Assembly: GCA_024734495.1 (NCBI GenBank)
Contig: JALMQS010000085.1
Coordinates: 19,767,636-19,831,635 of the forward strand
DNA: 64,000 bases
Source of the DNA: Forficula auricularia
Lineage: Eukaryota > Arthropoda > Insecta > Dermaptera > Forficulidae
Direction of reading: 5' to 3'
Position 1 is the first letter of the stretch. The number at the start of each line of letters is the position of its first letter. Below the pieces are notes generated by a model, which was not told the DNA's origin, did not search any database, and worked only from the letters and a program-made list of their open reading frames with translations. Below are positions 35,919-48,130 of this stretch, piece after piece. The translations under genes were made by a program, and so were the position numbers.

Positions 35919-36911
35919 TAGAATTTGTATTTAATAAAAACAATATTTCACTTTCAAAACAACAATTATTTTTTTGACAGTCAAATATTACAACAGGTGG
36001 ATAAATATCAATAAGCAATTTCATGGTCGTTTAAACAAATATTTTGAATTCTTCAAGAAATTTTTTTAATTAAAGAGTGCACTTTCAATGTGTCTGGCAA
36101 GATGTAAAAACCATTAAAACTGTCCGGCTATTGATGTAACATTTGTTTATAGGTCCCCAAGTAACATATATAAAATTTAGCTTTTATATTATAACGAAAG
36201 TATAATTATAATTTATTAAAGTTTAGGGGTGTCTGGCAGGGGTAGCAGCTGTCATAAGTGTCCGGCAATGGATGACGAGATTTCTAAAGTTATCCCGAAG
36301 AAAATATAAAAAAATTGAGCTTTATACTTTAACGAATTTAAAGTACTATTTTATACACCTTTATTACCTATTACCTGCCCAAGTAACCACAACCCAAACT
36401 CTATAGTCGCTGGTCGTTCTTACCTGTATAGGGGACATGCACAGAGCAACTTTCAGATTTTATAAAATAACGAAGGTCTGGCCGTCGTGGGCTCTTGCTC
36501 TAGTAGATATTTATCTTCAAAATAATGTTACCAAATACTTGGCTAAATTTTCACAAAAAATTGATATGCTTCTCGCAAATGAAAGAATACAAGTGCGATT
36601 ATAAATCAAGAGTTTGCGGCGTTTATTACTTATAAATAAAATACTACATTTTTTTTATTTTCATTTGCATAATAAGGAATATATGGATGATTACAATACG
36701 AATTTTTAAGATACACAAGATATTCATTAATATTATGTAACTAAAGTTGCACTCTTTAATTAAAAAAATTTCTTGAAGAATTCAAAATATTTGTTTAAAC
36801 GACTATGAAATTGCTTATTGATATTTATTTACCTGTTGTAATATTTGACTGGCAAAGGAATAATTGTTGTTTTGAAAGTGAAATATTGTTTTTATTAAAT
36901 ACAAATTCTAT
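35919..36911. mobile_element. inverted-repeat element, about 163-bp arms, 666-bp centre
   Basis: The left arm (35919-36081) matches the complement of the right arm (36748-36911) nearly throughout, for example tttaataaaaacaatatttc and tcttcaagaaattttttt. The centre has no coding sequence. Terminal motifs do not identify a superfamily. Confidence 0.75.
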
Positions 36912-36929
36912 GAATATGCGTTAAAATAA

Positions 36930-37620
36930 TAAAATGAAAGCTTAATATATATAAATAAAAAAAAAAAATTCATCATTTGGACCAAAAAGTCGTTTTTAAC
37001 TTTTCCTACTATGGCGTACCTTTTTTAAAAATTTGAAAAACTAATAGTATTATAGGGAAATAGATAAGGTTTGAAAAAAAAAATATTCATAACTGTGCCA
37101 AAATTGTATCAAGGTTAAAAATTGAAATTAAAAGAAAAACAATATTTTTTTTTCAAAGATTTTATTATAGCCCAGTAAATACGTGGGTTTTAGCTTACAT
37201 TAATTGCGGGAAAATATTTTTTTTAGGATTGTTTGGTATGGTGTGGGTATGCCAAATCTAAGTTTGCGACCTCAAAATGTGGGGGACAACTTTTGCTGGC
37301 CTAAAAACCTCGAAATTTTAGGACTTTTTCCAGCTTTTTGCTTATAACTCGAAAACGGTCCATATTTTGTAAATAGCCGATCTAGAGTAAATTAAAGAGG
37401 ATAATATTTCGAGTCGATTAAAAAAAAAGAAATTCAAAATTGGTCTAGTAGTTCGATTTTTAATGAGGATCAAAAAACAGCCCCCGGGATCACTTTTGAA
37501 TATCCCTAAAACTCGTACTTTTTTCCCATTTTGACCATGAATGAGCACGTTTTCGCTAAGACAACTCTACATTTTTAAACTAAATTAAATATGCTATAAT
37601 TAAAACAAAGTTTTATCTTA
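36930..37620. other. AT-rich intronic DNA leading into repeat array
   Basis: The part after 37290 carries the phrases ataactcgaaaac and cagccccc...gatcacttttgaat, shared with 33240 and 53040. Confidence 0.4.
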
Positions 37621-37639
37621 ATTGGGTAATGGTAACCAA

Positions 37640-38480
37640 TGCCGTAATGAGGTTGAATTTTTGAAAAAATGCAATTTTTTTGCAAAAATCGCAGGTTTTT
37701 TTCTTAAAATGAAAACCACCCTAAAAACTTCATTCTTATCTCATTGTCTAGGAAATATTTTTGACTTGAACGTTTACTTGGATCACTTTTTTTGTTTAAA
37801 CTCTTAGATTTATAAATATGCAGCATCATCCATGACAGGAAATGATCAATTTTTTAAAAATTGCAGTTTTTCCTTTAAAAAAATTAAAACCATTAATACT
37901 AGAAACTTGATTTCTATCTCATTCTCTAGGAGATTTTGGTTACTTGGACCAGAATTGATCCGAATCCTCAAAACCATCATGGAAAATGCTGGATATCTAT
38001 AAATCTAAGAGTTTTAACAAAAAAGTGATTCAAGTAAACGTTCAAGTCAACAAAATTTCCTACAGAATGAGACAGGAATCAAGTTTCTAGGATGAGTGGT
38101 TTTTCATTTTATGAAGGAAAAACTGCGATTTTTTGCAAAAAATTGTAGTTATATAAAACTTCAACTCTGTCTCATTCTTTAGAAAATTTTGTTGACTTGA
38201 ACGTTTAATTGGACCACTTTTTTGATAAAACTCTTAGATTTATAGACATCTTAGATTTTACGGACAGGATATGATCCAAATCCTCAAAAGCGTCATGAAA
38301 AATGCTGGATATCTATAAATTTAAGAGTTTTATCAAAAAGTGGTCCAAGTAAACGATCAATTCATGAAAATTTCCTAGAGAAGGATGACAGAAATCAAGT
38401 TTCTAGGATGAGTGGTTTTTATCTTATGAAGGAAAAATTGCGATTTTTTCCAAAAAATTGCATTTTTTTTAAAACTTCAA
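37640..38480. repeat. array of about 180-bp units in alternating orientation
   Basis: Units carrying aatgctggatatctataaat, agtttctaggatgagtggtt and ttatgaaggaaaaactgcga appear in forward orientation at about 37965-38145 and 38285-38470. They appear in reverse complement at about 37660-37850, and again in the shorter segment 38150-38285. A single forward unit lies at 33360-33540 and related sequence at 53340-53530. Confidence 0.7.
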
Positions 38481-39322
38481 CCTCATTGCTGCGCGAATTC
38501 CCAATATCCAATTAAGTTGAAACTTTGTTTAAATTGTAGAAAATTTAATCTCGTTTAAAAATGTATGGACTTGTCTTTGTCGAAAACGTGCTCCTTTATG
38601 GTCAAAATGGGAAAAAATCGAAAAAAGTGCGAGTTTTTGGGATGCTTATAAAAGCAAAAAAAAATTTTAATGAGAAGGAATTCAAAGTTCGAAACTCTCA
38701 ACCACCTTTTTTTAAACTATATATGACATGACTATATATGTTTAAATTTTGAATTACTACACCACCAAATTTTACAAATGAAGATTTAAATGCGTTCCCT
38801 ATTTACATTTTACTTTCCAAGGATCACATTATTATTGATGTTTTTGCCAAAGGCGAATGCATTTTGCAGAAAATTTGAAGAAAAACCAAATCTATCTAAG
38901 AAGATTTTATTTTCAACATTTTTTGCTTCCGTCTCGAATGAAGGAACAAATTGTCCACTCAGAGAGCATGCCTTGAATGATTCATAGCTGTTGAGAAGGA
39001 ATATTTTAATCTAATTTTCTTGAAATGTTTCTATTATACATCTAGACTTGGATGAATTTCGTGATCACATGAGAGTTTCGCCCCTTTTGCACAAATGTCA
39101 ACATGGGTTCGCTTAATTCTATTCATTGGCCCATTTAGGGCATGTTTGTTAAAACTACTGGAGAAAACAAAACATCAGCACTTTTAAAAATGGATTCAGA
39201 TATTTCCGATAATTTAAAAGGGAGAGAAAATGAGAGGAGAGAAACCACCGGCAGACAGACAGACAGACATTCAATGCGAATAGTACTGATCAATTTGCAT
39301 TCATCCCCACTTGGCTGGCCAT
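38481..39322. other. intronic DNA
   Basis: A short (CAGA)n run lies at 39251-39269. No gene was recognised. Confidence 0.35.
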
Positions 39323-39324
39323 TA

Positions 39325-39722
39325 GGGTAGAACGAAAATGTCCTTTTTTTAATTTTTATTTTATTTTATATTTGTAATAGTGGCCAAAATTTTCATTTTA
39401 GGTTCATAAAGAAAGGACAAAAATTCGGTTGTCATATTTCAATAACTTAAGGTGCTCCAAAGAGCTTTAATATTGTTAAAAATTTGAAAATTTTTGAAGT
39501 TGTATTACAATAACAATTTATTGTTTTAACATACAAAAAAAAAAAATAAGAACCTATTCAAATCTGTTAATTTATGAAACTTTATCGTTCTTGCGGCACT
39601 TCAAGAGCTCAAGACATGCTCCAATCACTTTTATATTTTGTTTTCGTCTTTTCTACTACTAAACGCTACTTTTCCACTCTATTTCAAATATAAAATCAAA
39701 ATTTGAATTTTTCGTTCCACCC
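39325..39722. mobile_element. TA-flanked MITE with GGGTAGAACGAAAA ends
   Basis: The left end GGGTAGAACGAAAA and right end TTTTTCGTTCCACCC are inverted repeats, flanked by TA at 39323-39324 and 39723-39724. About 398 bp, non-coding; consistent with a Tc1/mariner-like deletion derivative. Confidence 0.7.
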
Positions 39723-39725
39723 TAC

Positions 39726-40851
39726 TAGGTGGGCATACAGAAGCCGTGTTCGTTTATTTTTTCGCCCCCCCCCCCTATTTCGCAAATCTCTTTGAATTTC
39801 TTATTGCTAAACAATAGGAAATAAATGAACAACTGAAAATATTTACCGCACTAGAATCGGTCTAATTTTATTTTTATTTTTAAAGAGCAAATTGAGAAAC
39901 GGGTTGATTTTGATCTTTTTTAACAAATTCAATTGTCCGATTGGAAATTTCGACTCTTAGTCAACCACTCAACAAAAAATTCTCTTAAAATTTAAAATGT
40001 TTCAAAATAAATTAGTATGGCTAGAAATAGCCGTGGTCCGATGATCTCAATTAACATTTAAATTCCATTAGCGCCCCTCTGCCCTTTTCGAGTTCCTAAG
40101 CACCTAGCTAATTGACTATGTCATGAATCCTTGTATTTCAGGCAATCAAGTTCCGGGACTCCACGTGATTGTAAAAACAACTGATTACATGCCGGGCTGA
40201 TCATTTTTGTATCCATTAGTTTGGTTTGGAAATACATTATAAATAATGGATAAATACTTGTATAAATAATTAGTAAGAATATCGGTCCCTTTTAGCTAAA
40301 AGGTTTTTTCAATATGAGCAGGTGGTGTATTTAATTTTTTAATTCTTCTAATTACTCAGCATTAAAAATTCAGTAAGGCAGTTTCCCAAAAAATAATGAG
40401 AAGCCGATAAGGTTGAAGACATGGCGGCCAAAACGTTTCATGTTTTATTCAGCGATTTGAGGCAGCCTGAAAATTGACTGCTAAACTAAGAAACGGCAAG
40501 CAAAAGCCAAGGGTTGTTTGGCTCGATGCCTTAGATTAGAGCCCTAGGGTCACAGCACAAGAGAACCTCCTCTTCTTTATCAGCCTCAGCCTTTATCAGG
40601 CCTCCTCTGATAACGATTGCCGACCTCGAAAGCAACATTCTCAAGCTAAGCAGCGTGCAAATCTTTTGAAACACAATACAGATTTAAAAGGCCCTACAAA
40701 TATTAAAACGTTGCTACTGGTTGATGGGAATATGTGCATACTTAAGGATAAAGATAATACTAAATTTAAGAAACAACAAAGGCAAGCAAAAGATTCGAAT
40801 CCCTGAGCAGAAATCTTTATCCTTGTTGATATATATATATATAAATATATA
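39726..40851. other. intronic DNA with complex stretches
   Basis: Has a C run at 39764-39775. 40060-40640 is less AT-rich and lacks repeat partners in the window. No gene was recognised. Confidence 0.3.
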
Positions 40852-41477
40852 CCGGGTGAGTTTTTTTATCTTGAGACAGTCTTATAACTCAAAAACAATG
40901 CATTATATGAAAAAAGTTTCAAATAAAAGTTTATTTATATCAGGGAAAACAAAACTACGCTATTGTTTGTTGATCTAGAACAAGCTTTCAAGGGTATTTT
41001 GAGGTCAAGTTCTGTTTTTTAAATGGAAACCTATTTGTTTCTGTACATATTCTTAATCTAAGAAAAAAACTGAACAACTTTCATTAGAACTATTTTTAAA
41101 TACATCAAATAAAAAAAAAATATTAAATCAATTAGATCTCAAAAAAAAATCCTAATAATTATTTTTAACAATCATTATAATTAATTATCAAATAATTATG
41201 ATCAAATATTTAAATAAATAATTTAATAATTTTGCTCTCGAGCTTCATTTTATCGTGTTGTAAATCTATTAAAAAAAAAAAAAAAAAAAAAGGAAATGTA
41301 AAGGCTACGAAGAAACTTAAAAGGCCAAAATAACGTAAATTGGAAAATTGGAACTGGAATTCATCTAGAAGATTTGCGATACAGTCATATACTATGGAAT
41401 ATCTCAGAACAGTGTCGCAAAATTTTTAAATTATTTATTTAATAATTAAGTTGAATGATTGTTAAAAATAATTATTA
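40852..41477. mobile_element. foldback element, copy 3, right-truncated with inverted core
   Basis: The left end CCGGGTGAG is intact after TA. The core (about 41230-41430) is the reverse complement of the core in copies 1 and 2: here aggctacgaagaaactt reads on the + strand. Only the first about 50 bp of the right arm remains before a junction near 41477 with Helitron-like tail sequence. A poly-A run lies at 41271-41291. Confidence 0.75.
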
Positions 41478-41612
41478 TGTCTGTGGTGTGAAGAGTAGTT
41501 GGAGGTGGTGGATGGGAGAGGGTTCAGGGAGCGGGGGAAGGGATCCAAGGGGCGAAGGAACTTCTCCTTGGATAGCAAGAGTTCATCCGAAGGCGGGCCT
41601 TGCAGCAATATT
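41478..41612 (+). mobile_element. Helitron-like tail fragment
   Basis: The phrases agagggttcagggagcggg and gaaggcgggccttgcagc match the 3' part of the repeat at 50065-50572. The CTAG end is not preserved. Confidence 0.4.
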
Positions 41613-43745
41613 ACACCAAGATATTGGCCACAGTTTTATATACCATCTATGAAGAATATTTAGTATAATATTTTTAAATTAATTGAAATAAAAATTGTAC
41701 TGGGTTTTTTATTCAAAATAATTTTTTGAGTAAGATGAGAGAAAATTATTAAAAATTAAAATAAAGCAAAAAAAAAATTAAGCCTCAAGAATGCAATTTT
41801 TGTCAGAGAAATCAGTTTGGATGTCTAATTACAGGCGCTACCGTTAAGTGCTGCCTCTTCAGAGTATTTTGTAAGTTAACACTTTAACGGCCAAATTTAA
41901 ATAGAAAGAATAGTTAGTTTTTCAGGCTTAGATTAATTTTTTTTCCCGCCGCTTAAAACTCTTAAACTACTACACAGTAATGAATCAGATTTAAGGTACA
42001 TATAAAACAAATTTTTTTGGAGAAGAATAAAAGCTAAAATTAAATAATATGTTTATAATTAATTAAATATAATCAAATAAAGTATGTATATATATTTTTT
42101 TCCAAGTAAAAGTTATAAGATAAGACAGACGCGCTGATGGTAAAAATTAGAACTTTGGTATTTTGATTCAAGATAAATATTTGAAAATAATTGTAATTAT
42201 ATTTTGAATTGGAAATTTAGAAAATTATTTTATAAGTAATTATAACTAAAAAATTAAATTATAAAGTTTTCAATTTATTAAACCTAGTTAGAGAAAATGC
42301 ATTATTAACAGGTCTAATATTTAAAAAGAGATGTAATTATTTTTTTCGGAGTCTAAAATGGTTGAGGGTTAAAAAATAGATTTATTAATATAAATCTTAG
42401 ACACGTTGATAGATTTGTACGAAATTTTGAATATGGTCTCTAATAAGACCCTTCGGAAATAGCTCTTCATGTGAAATTGATAATGACCCAAAAGGGAAAG
42501 GAGATGTAATTAATTGCTAATGGGTACAAAATTAAGAGGGAGGGATTTTTTCGTAAATGATTATAAATTATTTAATTAAATATTAAATATAAAAGAAAGG
42601 GCAAGTGTATAGTAAATGTGGATGGCCATATCAGTTTATTTTCAATATATATATTCTTATAAATGTGACATTCAAGAATAAATAATTCTTGCGAGAAATG
42701 AGATTAAAATGATGTTAAAATATTTAATTTAATATAGGCGCATTTTTTCCTTGAAAGATCCTTTGGAATTTGTCATTGTAATCTTAATCTTATTGGAATC
42801 GTTTGCAAAAATTGGAGCCAGAATTTGTGAATGTCGAAATTTTGTTCTATGGCATTTTTTATGCAATTAGAAAAGCTTTATCTTTGTTAGGCTTTTTTCA
42901 AAGTATAAGAGTGGAAGCGAAGGTTGTTTATTCAAAGGAGAAAAGCAATTTGTAGCAAAGGACCGAGCAATTGGATGTTGAGCGTGTATATCCATATTTA
43001 TGATAAATTACCCTTGGATGGTGTTGGTCGCCATTGAATCGTGATGAGCTCAACCCTCAAGTCCAGTGAACGCAACGCTCTTGAGCTCAACAAGTGAGCT
43101 TTTGCCTGTTATCACAATCTGAATTACACGAGGGCGAAAATGATACCATCTGGAAAAACATGCTTTAATAGAATCTCTTCAACTACTTGAATATAAATTC
43201 AAATTTAAATCGAATATAGAAATAAAAATAGCTATATAGAAAGATGAAATACACCCTGAATATAATTTTGATAGATGTCTAAAGAGATGCGGAAAAATGT
43301 AAGGGATGAAAGGAGGGAATAATCCTTCATCTCTCTTCCTTTTGCTCCTGCGATTTCTACAAGTGAACAAATTGGACGTAGAACAAAAGAGAAAGAGAGA
43401 GAAGTGTATCGGCTTGTTCTTTCTCGTACCAATTTTGTTTAAGAATTTTAACATGGGTATGAAATATATTTCATTTCAAATAAATTACCTGGAGGACCGA
43501 GTTTTGTTCGGTAATTTTTTCCTTTGGTTAAAAGCGATATATTAATGTTATTTTTAATTTTAAATTCAGTTAAAAAGATCGATATTTATTTGTAGAATAA
43601 TTAAATAAAATTGAAATAAAATGTAATTTATTGTTTTGCTTATATTTTGAGCCGGCCGGTACATCATCAAAGCATCGCGGTGGACAACAATTTGAACTTA
43701 ATTGCAATTTATAATAATATTAATATACACACGGAGGCTCCTTCG
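41613..43745. other. AT-rich intronic DNA
   Basis: 42740-43150 is more complex and unique within the window. The phrase gtctaattacaggcgctacc near 41823 recurs near 2505, marking a short dispersed repeat. No gene was recognised. Confidence 0.35.
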
Positions 43746-43754
43746 TTGGATCCT

Positions 43755-43805
43755 TTAAACCCTGAAGAAAGCGAGACGTTCTTCCGAATTGTCGGTTTTT
43801 TAAGA
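43755..43805 (+). repeat. hammerhead-like or Penelope-like terminal motif (weak)
   Basis: CCTGAAGAAAGCGAGACGTT followed by cttccgaattgtcgg resembles the CTGAAGA...CCGAAACGTCGG pattern at 47.8 kb, but GAAAC is replaced by GAATT. Confidence 0.3.
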
Positions 43806-44111
43806 CGATGAAAGAACTATATTTTAGATTTTTTTTTAATGATATTTATATGAGAAGGAGATACACCAGAAGGTGCATCCGCTAAAGGCCTGTATGGGAT
43901 GGCCCCTCCATCGTGAAAAGAACAGTGTAGAAGGAAAGAAGCCGGGATCACGAGCCAAATCTCAGAAACTTAGTTACAATCCAATATCCAATTTCCTAAG
44001 TTTTTAGGGGCTTTGAGCAGTGGTAAATTCTCCGATCGATAAATTAGTTTTTTAAATTTATCTCCCACTTAATTTTTTTTCCAGACCCTATACTTACAGA
44101 AAAAATGACTG

Positions 44112-44187
44112 GGTATAGCCGGGAATCGAATCCGAGACCCCCGGGCTGCCAGCCAGACATGCTGACCATTACACCAATGAGGCCGAC
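44112..44187 (-). repeat. tRNA-like sequence, SINE head or tRNA pseudogene
   Basis: On the - strand: GGCCTCATTGGTGTAATGG (A box), anticodon-arm-like GTCTGGCTGGCAGCCCGG, and GGATTCGATTCCC (B box), followed by TTTTTT. The acceptor stem ends pair for only about three bases, so it is not an intact tRNA. Confidence 0.55.
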
Positions 44188-44338
44188 AGACTTTAATATT
44201 CTTGGCGAATTTAACCTGGATGCTCCCTAATATTACTTTTTCAAACTTGAACTGTTTTTTCACACAAGGGCTTAGGGTGGAATTTATCTTCTTTCTCCAA
44301 AACTTATATGTAACTTTTATTTTTATTTTATTTTTTTT

Positions 44339-44349
44339 GGGGGGGGGGG
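44339..44349 (+). repeat. 11-G homopolymer
   Basis: Run of G directly after a T-rich tract. Confidence 0.95.
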
Positions 44350-44487
44350 TTAATTTTAATTTTTTACCCTATGGATGTAATAGGCGATTCCACCAGCACT
44401 ATAGACACACAAGAGGGTTAATATTCTGTGTATAGGCTATGCCAAAAAAAGTTGTATGCATTACCGGCCTAAAATCGTTGTTTACGC

Positions 44488-44976
44488 CAGAGGTTCCCAA
44501 ACTGTGTGCCGCCGCGCCTGGGGAGCCGTAGCCTCTTCACAGATGCGCCGCGAAGATTGATAATTAATTGAAGCAAGACATTAATTTCGCCTAACTAGAT
44601 AAAAAACAAAGTGAAAAGCTAAAAATTTATTTATTTTTATCTCTTACTTATGATTAGACATACTTTTACTTTTTATTATTTTTTTGTTTTTGTTTCTGTT
44701 CAGCTTTTTCATTTTTTTTTATTAGTTTTTATTTATTTGACATAGATATGTATAAAATTTTTACAATGCTACTACTGTAAATAGAGAGAGAGAGAGAGAG
44801 AAAATGTAAATATTGCCACCAATTGTAGGTACAGACACAATTTTGTAAACTTCTTATCTGTTGTAAGAGGAGCCCCCCTCCTGTGCGGCCAAATAAATAA
44901 AATATATAATAGGGCGCCATGAAAAAAAAATAATTGAAAAAAGGCGGCGCGACTCAGAAAAATTTGGAAACCCCTG
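44488..44976. mobile_element. hAT-like MITE, fullest copy of its family (489 bp)
   Basis: The ends CAGAGGTTCCCAAACT and AAATTTGGAAACCCCTG are inverted repeats, with GCCGCCGCG/GGCGGCGCG just inside. Contains an (AG)n tract at 44781-44801. Other copies are at 11300-11545 and 46143-46897. Flanking octamers are not identical. Confidence 0.7.
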
Positions 44977-46061
44977 CTATACTTGATTAATAGAAAATTC
45001 TTTATTTTATTGTCTGAGCTTATTTCAATGTCTCAATGGATATGGACTTGTCTCGACATGTATCCGGGATTATTATACAAGCGCCGATTCTTATATTTTG
45101 AACCCTTTTCTTTTTATATAAGGGTGAGACATTCTGGCCCAATTCCATTTCAGAGAATTTATTATTTTTTTAAATTCTTATCTTTAATTATTTTTAAAAT
45201 CTTTTCAATGAAATAAGGGAATTATTTTTTCGAAATTTCCGTAGATTATTTTCATTTACTTTTAAGGATAAAAAAATGTATCGAATATATTTATTTTATT
45301 AAATAATTATATACAATGACTTTATTTTAATTATGTAGATTTTTTAATCGAATAAATAAGAATTAACAGATATGGGGTGTTCATTTTAGAAAATCAATTC
45401 ATACGAAATTTGTTTTTAATAAAATTAATAATTTATTTTTTCTAATAAAATTTCCTCGGAAAGCTTGCAAGCTAAAGCCTGATGGGCATGTTTGATTTGA
45501 TAATAAAATTTCCAAATCAAAAATTATTTAATTTTTTATTTTCGTAAAAAAATTGGAATTCGATTTTTTTTTCAATTTTTCAGGTAGCTTAAATCTAAAA
45601 AATTGAAAATCTCTCTATATATCTGCGTGTGTGATCTAATAAAATATATAATTTTTGGCACTAGAACGAAATTATGCGTTCTTGACTAGTGATAAGAATG
45701 GGGAATCCGGACCGACAAAAAATAATTATAACTTTATGTTTATGAATTATCGTGGATAATGGGAATCTAAACAGATCGACATTAGATATTATTATGGGAC
45801 CTGAATGAACTTTCTACGACCTTCCGTTTTTACGCTATCGTGGGTTTAGAAATCCGAATTAACATACATGAACGAATGAACACTTCTCAGTTTCAGACAT
45901 TTCTCAAACCAAAACACAAACACTAAAGAAAGCAAAATATTTAACTACTACTTAAAAAAAAATTAAAAATTAATAACTCCTACACATATTTATTTTTATT
46001 TCAAATTATTTATTTCCAGTAATGAAGCTGTTGAAGATTTCATTTTTGTGATTAATTTTAA
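44977..46061. other. AT-rich intronic DNA
   Basis: No gene was recognised. Confidence 0.4.
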
Positions 46062-46130
46062 TAAGATCTGATTTTTAATTAAATCACACATAATTATTTA
46101 TGTGTGATTTAACTAAAAATGCAAATCTTA
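46062..46130. repeat. imperfect palindrome with AT-rich arms
   Basis: The arm taagatctgatttttaatt then aaatcacacata is mirrored as tatgtgtgattt then aactaaaaatgcaaatctta around a short loop. Confidence 0.8.
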
Positions 46131-46142
46131 TTTATTTATTGG

Positions 46143-46897
46143 TTAACTAGACAAAAAAACAAAGTGAGAATTTAAAAATTTATTTATTATTTATTTTTAT
46201 CTTTTAATTTTACGATTAGACATACTTTTACTTAGGGGAAGGAGTGTGGTGGTATAAAGCGGTGGCACCCCTCATCGCCCTGGGTATATCCCAAAAGACA
46301 TTAAACGATCTCACGTATAGGGCGATGAGGGGCTCTCTCTTAAACTTTTATAGTTTTAATAAAAGAACGTATAGAGCGGGTCATAACCAATGGTAATAGT
46401 ATATAAAAAAAATAATAATAATAAATGAAGTGACCTAGGATTTATCCGAAGTCACTCAATGACCCGCTCTATGAAATCTTAGCTTGTACATGTCTTTTTT
46501 TTTATTTTTTTGTTTTGATTATTTTTTTATTTTTATTCATATTTTTTTATTTTTATTCATGTTTTTGTAATTTTATTCATCTTTTTGTCCATATTTTATT
46601 TTTTCTTATTATTTTTTCTTTTGTTTCTGTTCAATTTTTTCATTTTTGTATTTATTAGTTTTTATTTATTTGACATAATATAAAATTTTAACAATGCGAC
46701 TACTGTAAATAGAGAGAGAGAGAGAGAAAAATGTAAACATTGCCACCAATTGTATAGAGCTAATTTGTAAACTTCTTACCTGTTGTAAAGAGGAGGCCAC
46801 CTCCCGCGCTGCCAAATAAATAATATATAATAGGGCGCCATAGAAAAATTTTAATTGAAAAAATGCGCCTCGACACGGAAAAGTTTGGAAAACCCTG
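46143..46897. mobile_element. hAT-like MITE, left-truncated and carrying a nested insertion
   Basis: Matches 44590-44976 of the family, ending AAGTTTGGAAAACCCTG. The match is broken at 46233-46494 by unrelated sequence with two hairpins. (AG)n at 46711-46727. Confidence 0.65.
46233..46494. mobile_element. 262-bp insertion with two hairpins inside the hAT-like MITE
   Basis: Hairpin 1: CCCCTCATCGCCCT (46268-46281) with AGGGCGATGAGGGG (46319-46332). Hairpin 2: ATAGAGCGGGTCA (46371-46383) with TGACCCGCTCTAT (46460-46472). No coding sequence. Family unknown. Confidence 0.55.
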
Positions 46898-47553
46898 GTT
46901 TACACCCTTGATACGTACACTACTATGAACTAGAAAAATATCAAAAAAAATAATTTTTCTACTTCGATAACAAATCGCTAAATATAAGAAAAATTGGAAA
47001 ATGTAGCAGTTGAAGTTTTACATTTTGGTCAAAACGAAATTGAGAAAGAGAAGACTTTCCATTATAATTTTCCTGGGAAATTTTTCACAGAGGTGATTTC
47101 CCATTGCCTTCCCCTTCACAAGGAAGGACGTTTTTAGAGTTAATAATAATTTGCTTAAGAGGCACTCTTTCAAATGCCATTCAGTTTCGACAGCCTGGGG
47201 CGTATCATCTTGCAAGTTGGATGGCGAAAGCAATTTATTTGTTCAAAAATATACTTGTCTAGTTGTCTAGACATGAAGTAAAATTAGTCCTAGAGAAGAA
47301 AATGCCCTTAAAGTAATTTATTGTTGTTTTGTTTACAAAACCTTATCCACAACAATGGAATAGTTGTATGAACCTTATTGAAGCCCCATTCAATGATATA
47401 ATATTTTTAAGAAAATTAAAGTCTACAAAAATATAAACATAAAGAAGTTTTGTAACCATTCATGGTACCTAAATGAAGAATGCATTGTATTTTCAATATT
47501 CGATGAAAGAATTCCACTTGAACACAAACGAAAAATGTTAAAAATACTGAGTG
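46898..47553. other. intronic DNA
   Basis: No gene or repeat was recognised; a 71-codon - strand frame at 47018-47233 has no motif. Confidence 0.35.
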
Positions 47554-48130
47554 GATATTGATGAGACAGTTCAAAATTAAAAAAAAGAAGATAATTTAAA
47601 CTATCTTTTATTCATAAACAGACGTTTCGGAAGCTTATTCCCTCCTTCTTCAGGGATTTGAAAGGTCAGTTAGTTTAGTAAACTAAATTCTGTTGAGAAT
47701 GAAATACAATACGTATAATCTTGTTACTGGCACTGAGAGAGGAGACAGAGGGAAATGTCACATTGGATTCACTTCTTTCAAAACCCTGAAGAAGGGGGAA
47801 TAAATCTCCAAAACGTCGGTTTATGAATAAAAATATACACAGGAATTATTTAACGGATTATAGTGATGTTTCACAAAGTTTTTGTTAAACCTCCTGATGA
47901 AGGGTTCATAGCCCTAAATATGTATAGAGATAAATTTAAAAAAAGTCTCCAAAATAATTTAAAAGATTTTTTAATTTTATTTCCACTTTGTGAAACACCA
48001 CTATAATCCGTTAAATAATTCCTCTGTTTAATATGTTTCCCTATAAACCAACACCGCTTTCCCTAAACTTTGATAAAAATATAGTTACAATCATCTTCTT
48101 TTTTTGAATTTTGGACTGCCTCATCAATAT
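47554..48130. mobile_element. nested inverted-repeat composite with Penelope-like ends
   Basis: The outer arms (about 47554-47593 and 48092-48130) pair, sharing gatattgatgag/ctcatcaatat. Inside are two further inverted pairs: 47610-47655 with 47775-47826 (gacgtttcgg, ccctgaagaag) and 47843-47880 with 47985-48022 (gaattatttaacggattata). Three copies of CTGAAGA/CTGATGA plus stem motifs lie at 47655 (-), 47786 (+) and 47896 (+). Confidence 0.7.

Noticed and set aside
44488..44976. 8-bp target duplication for this hAT-like MITE
   Set aside because: Flanking octamers gtttacgc and ctatactt agree at only about half the positions, so it was not claimed.
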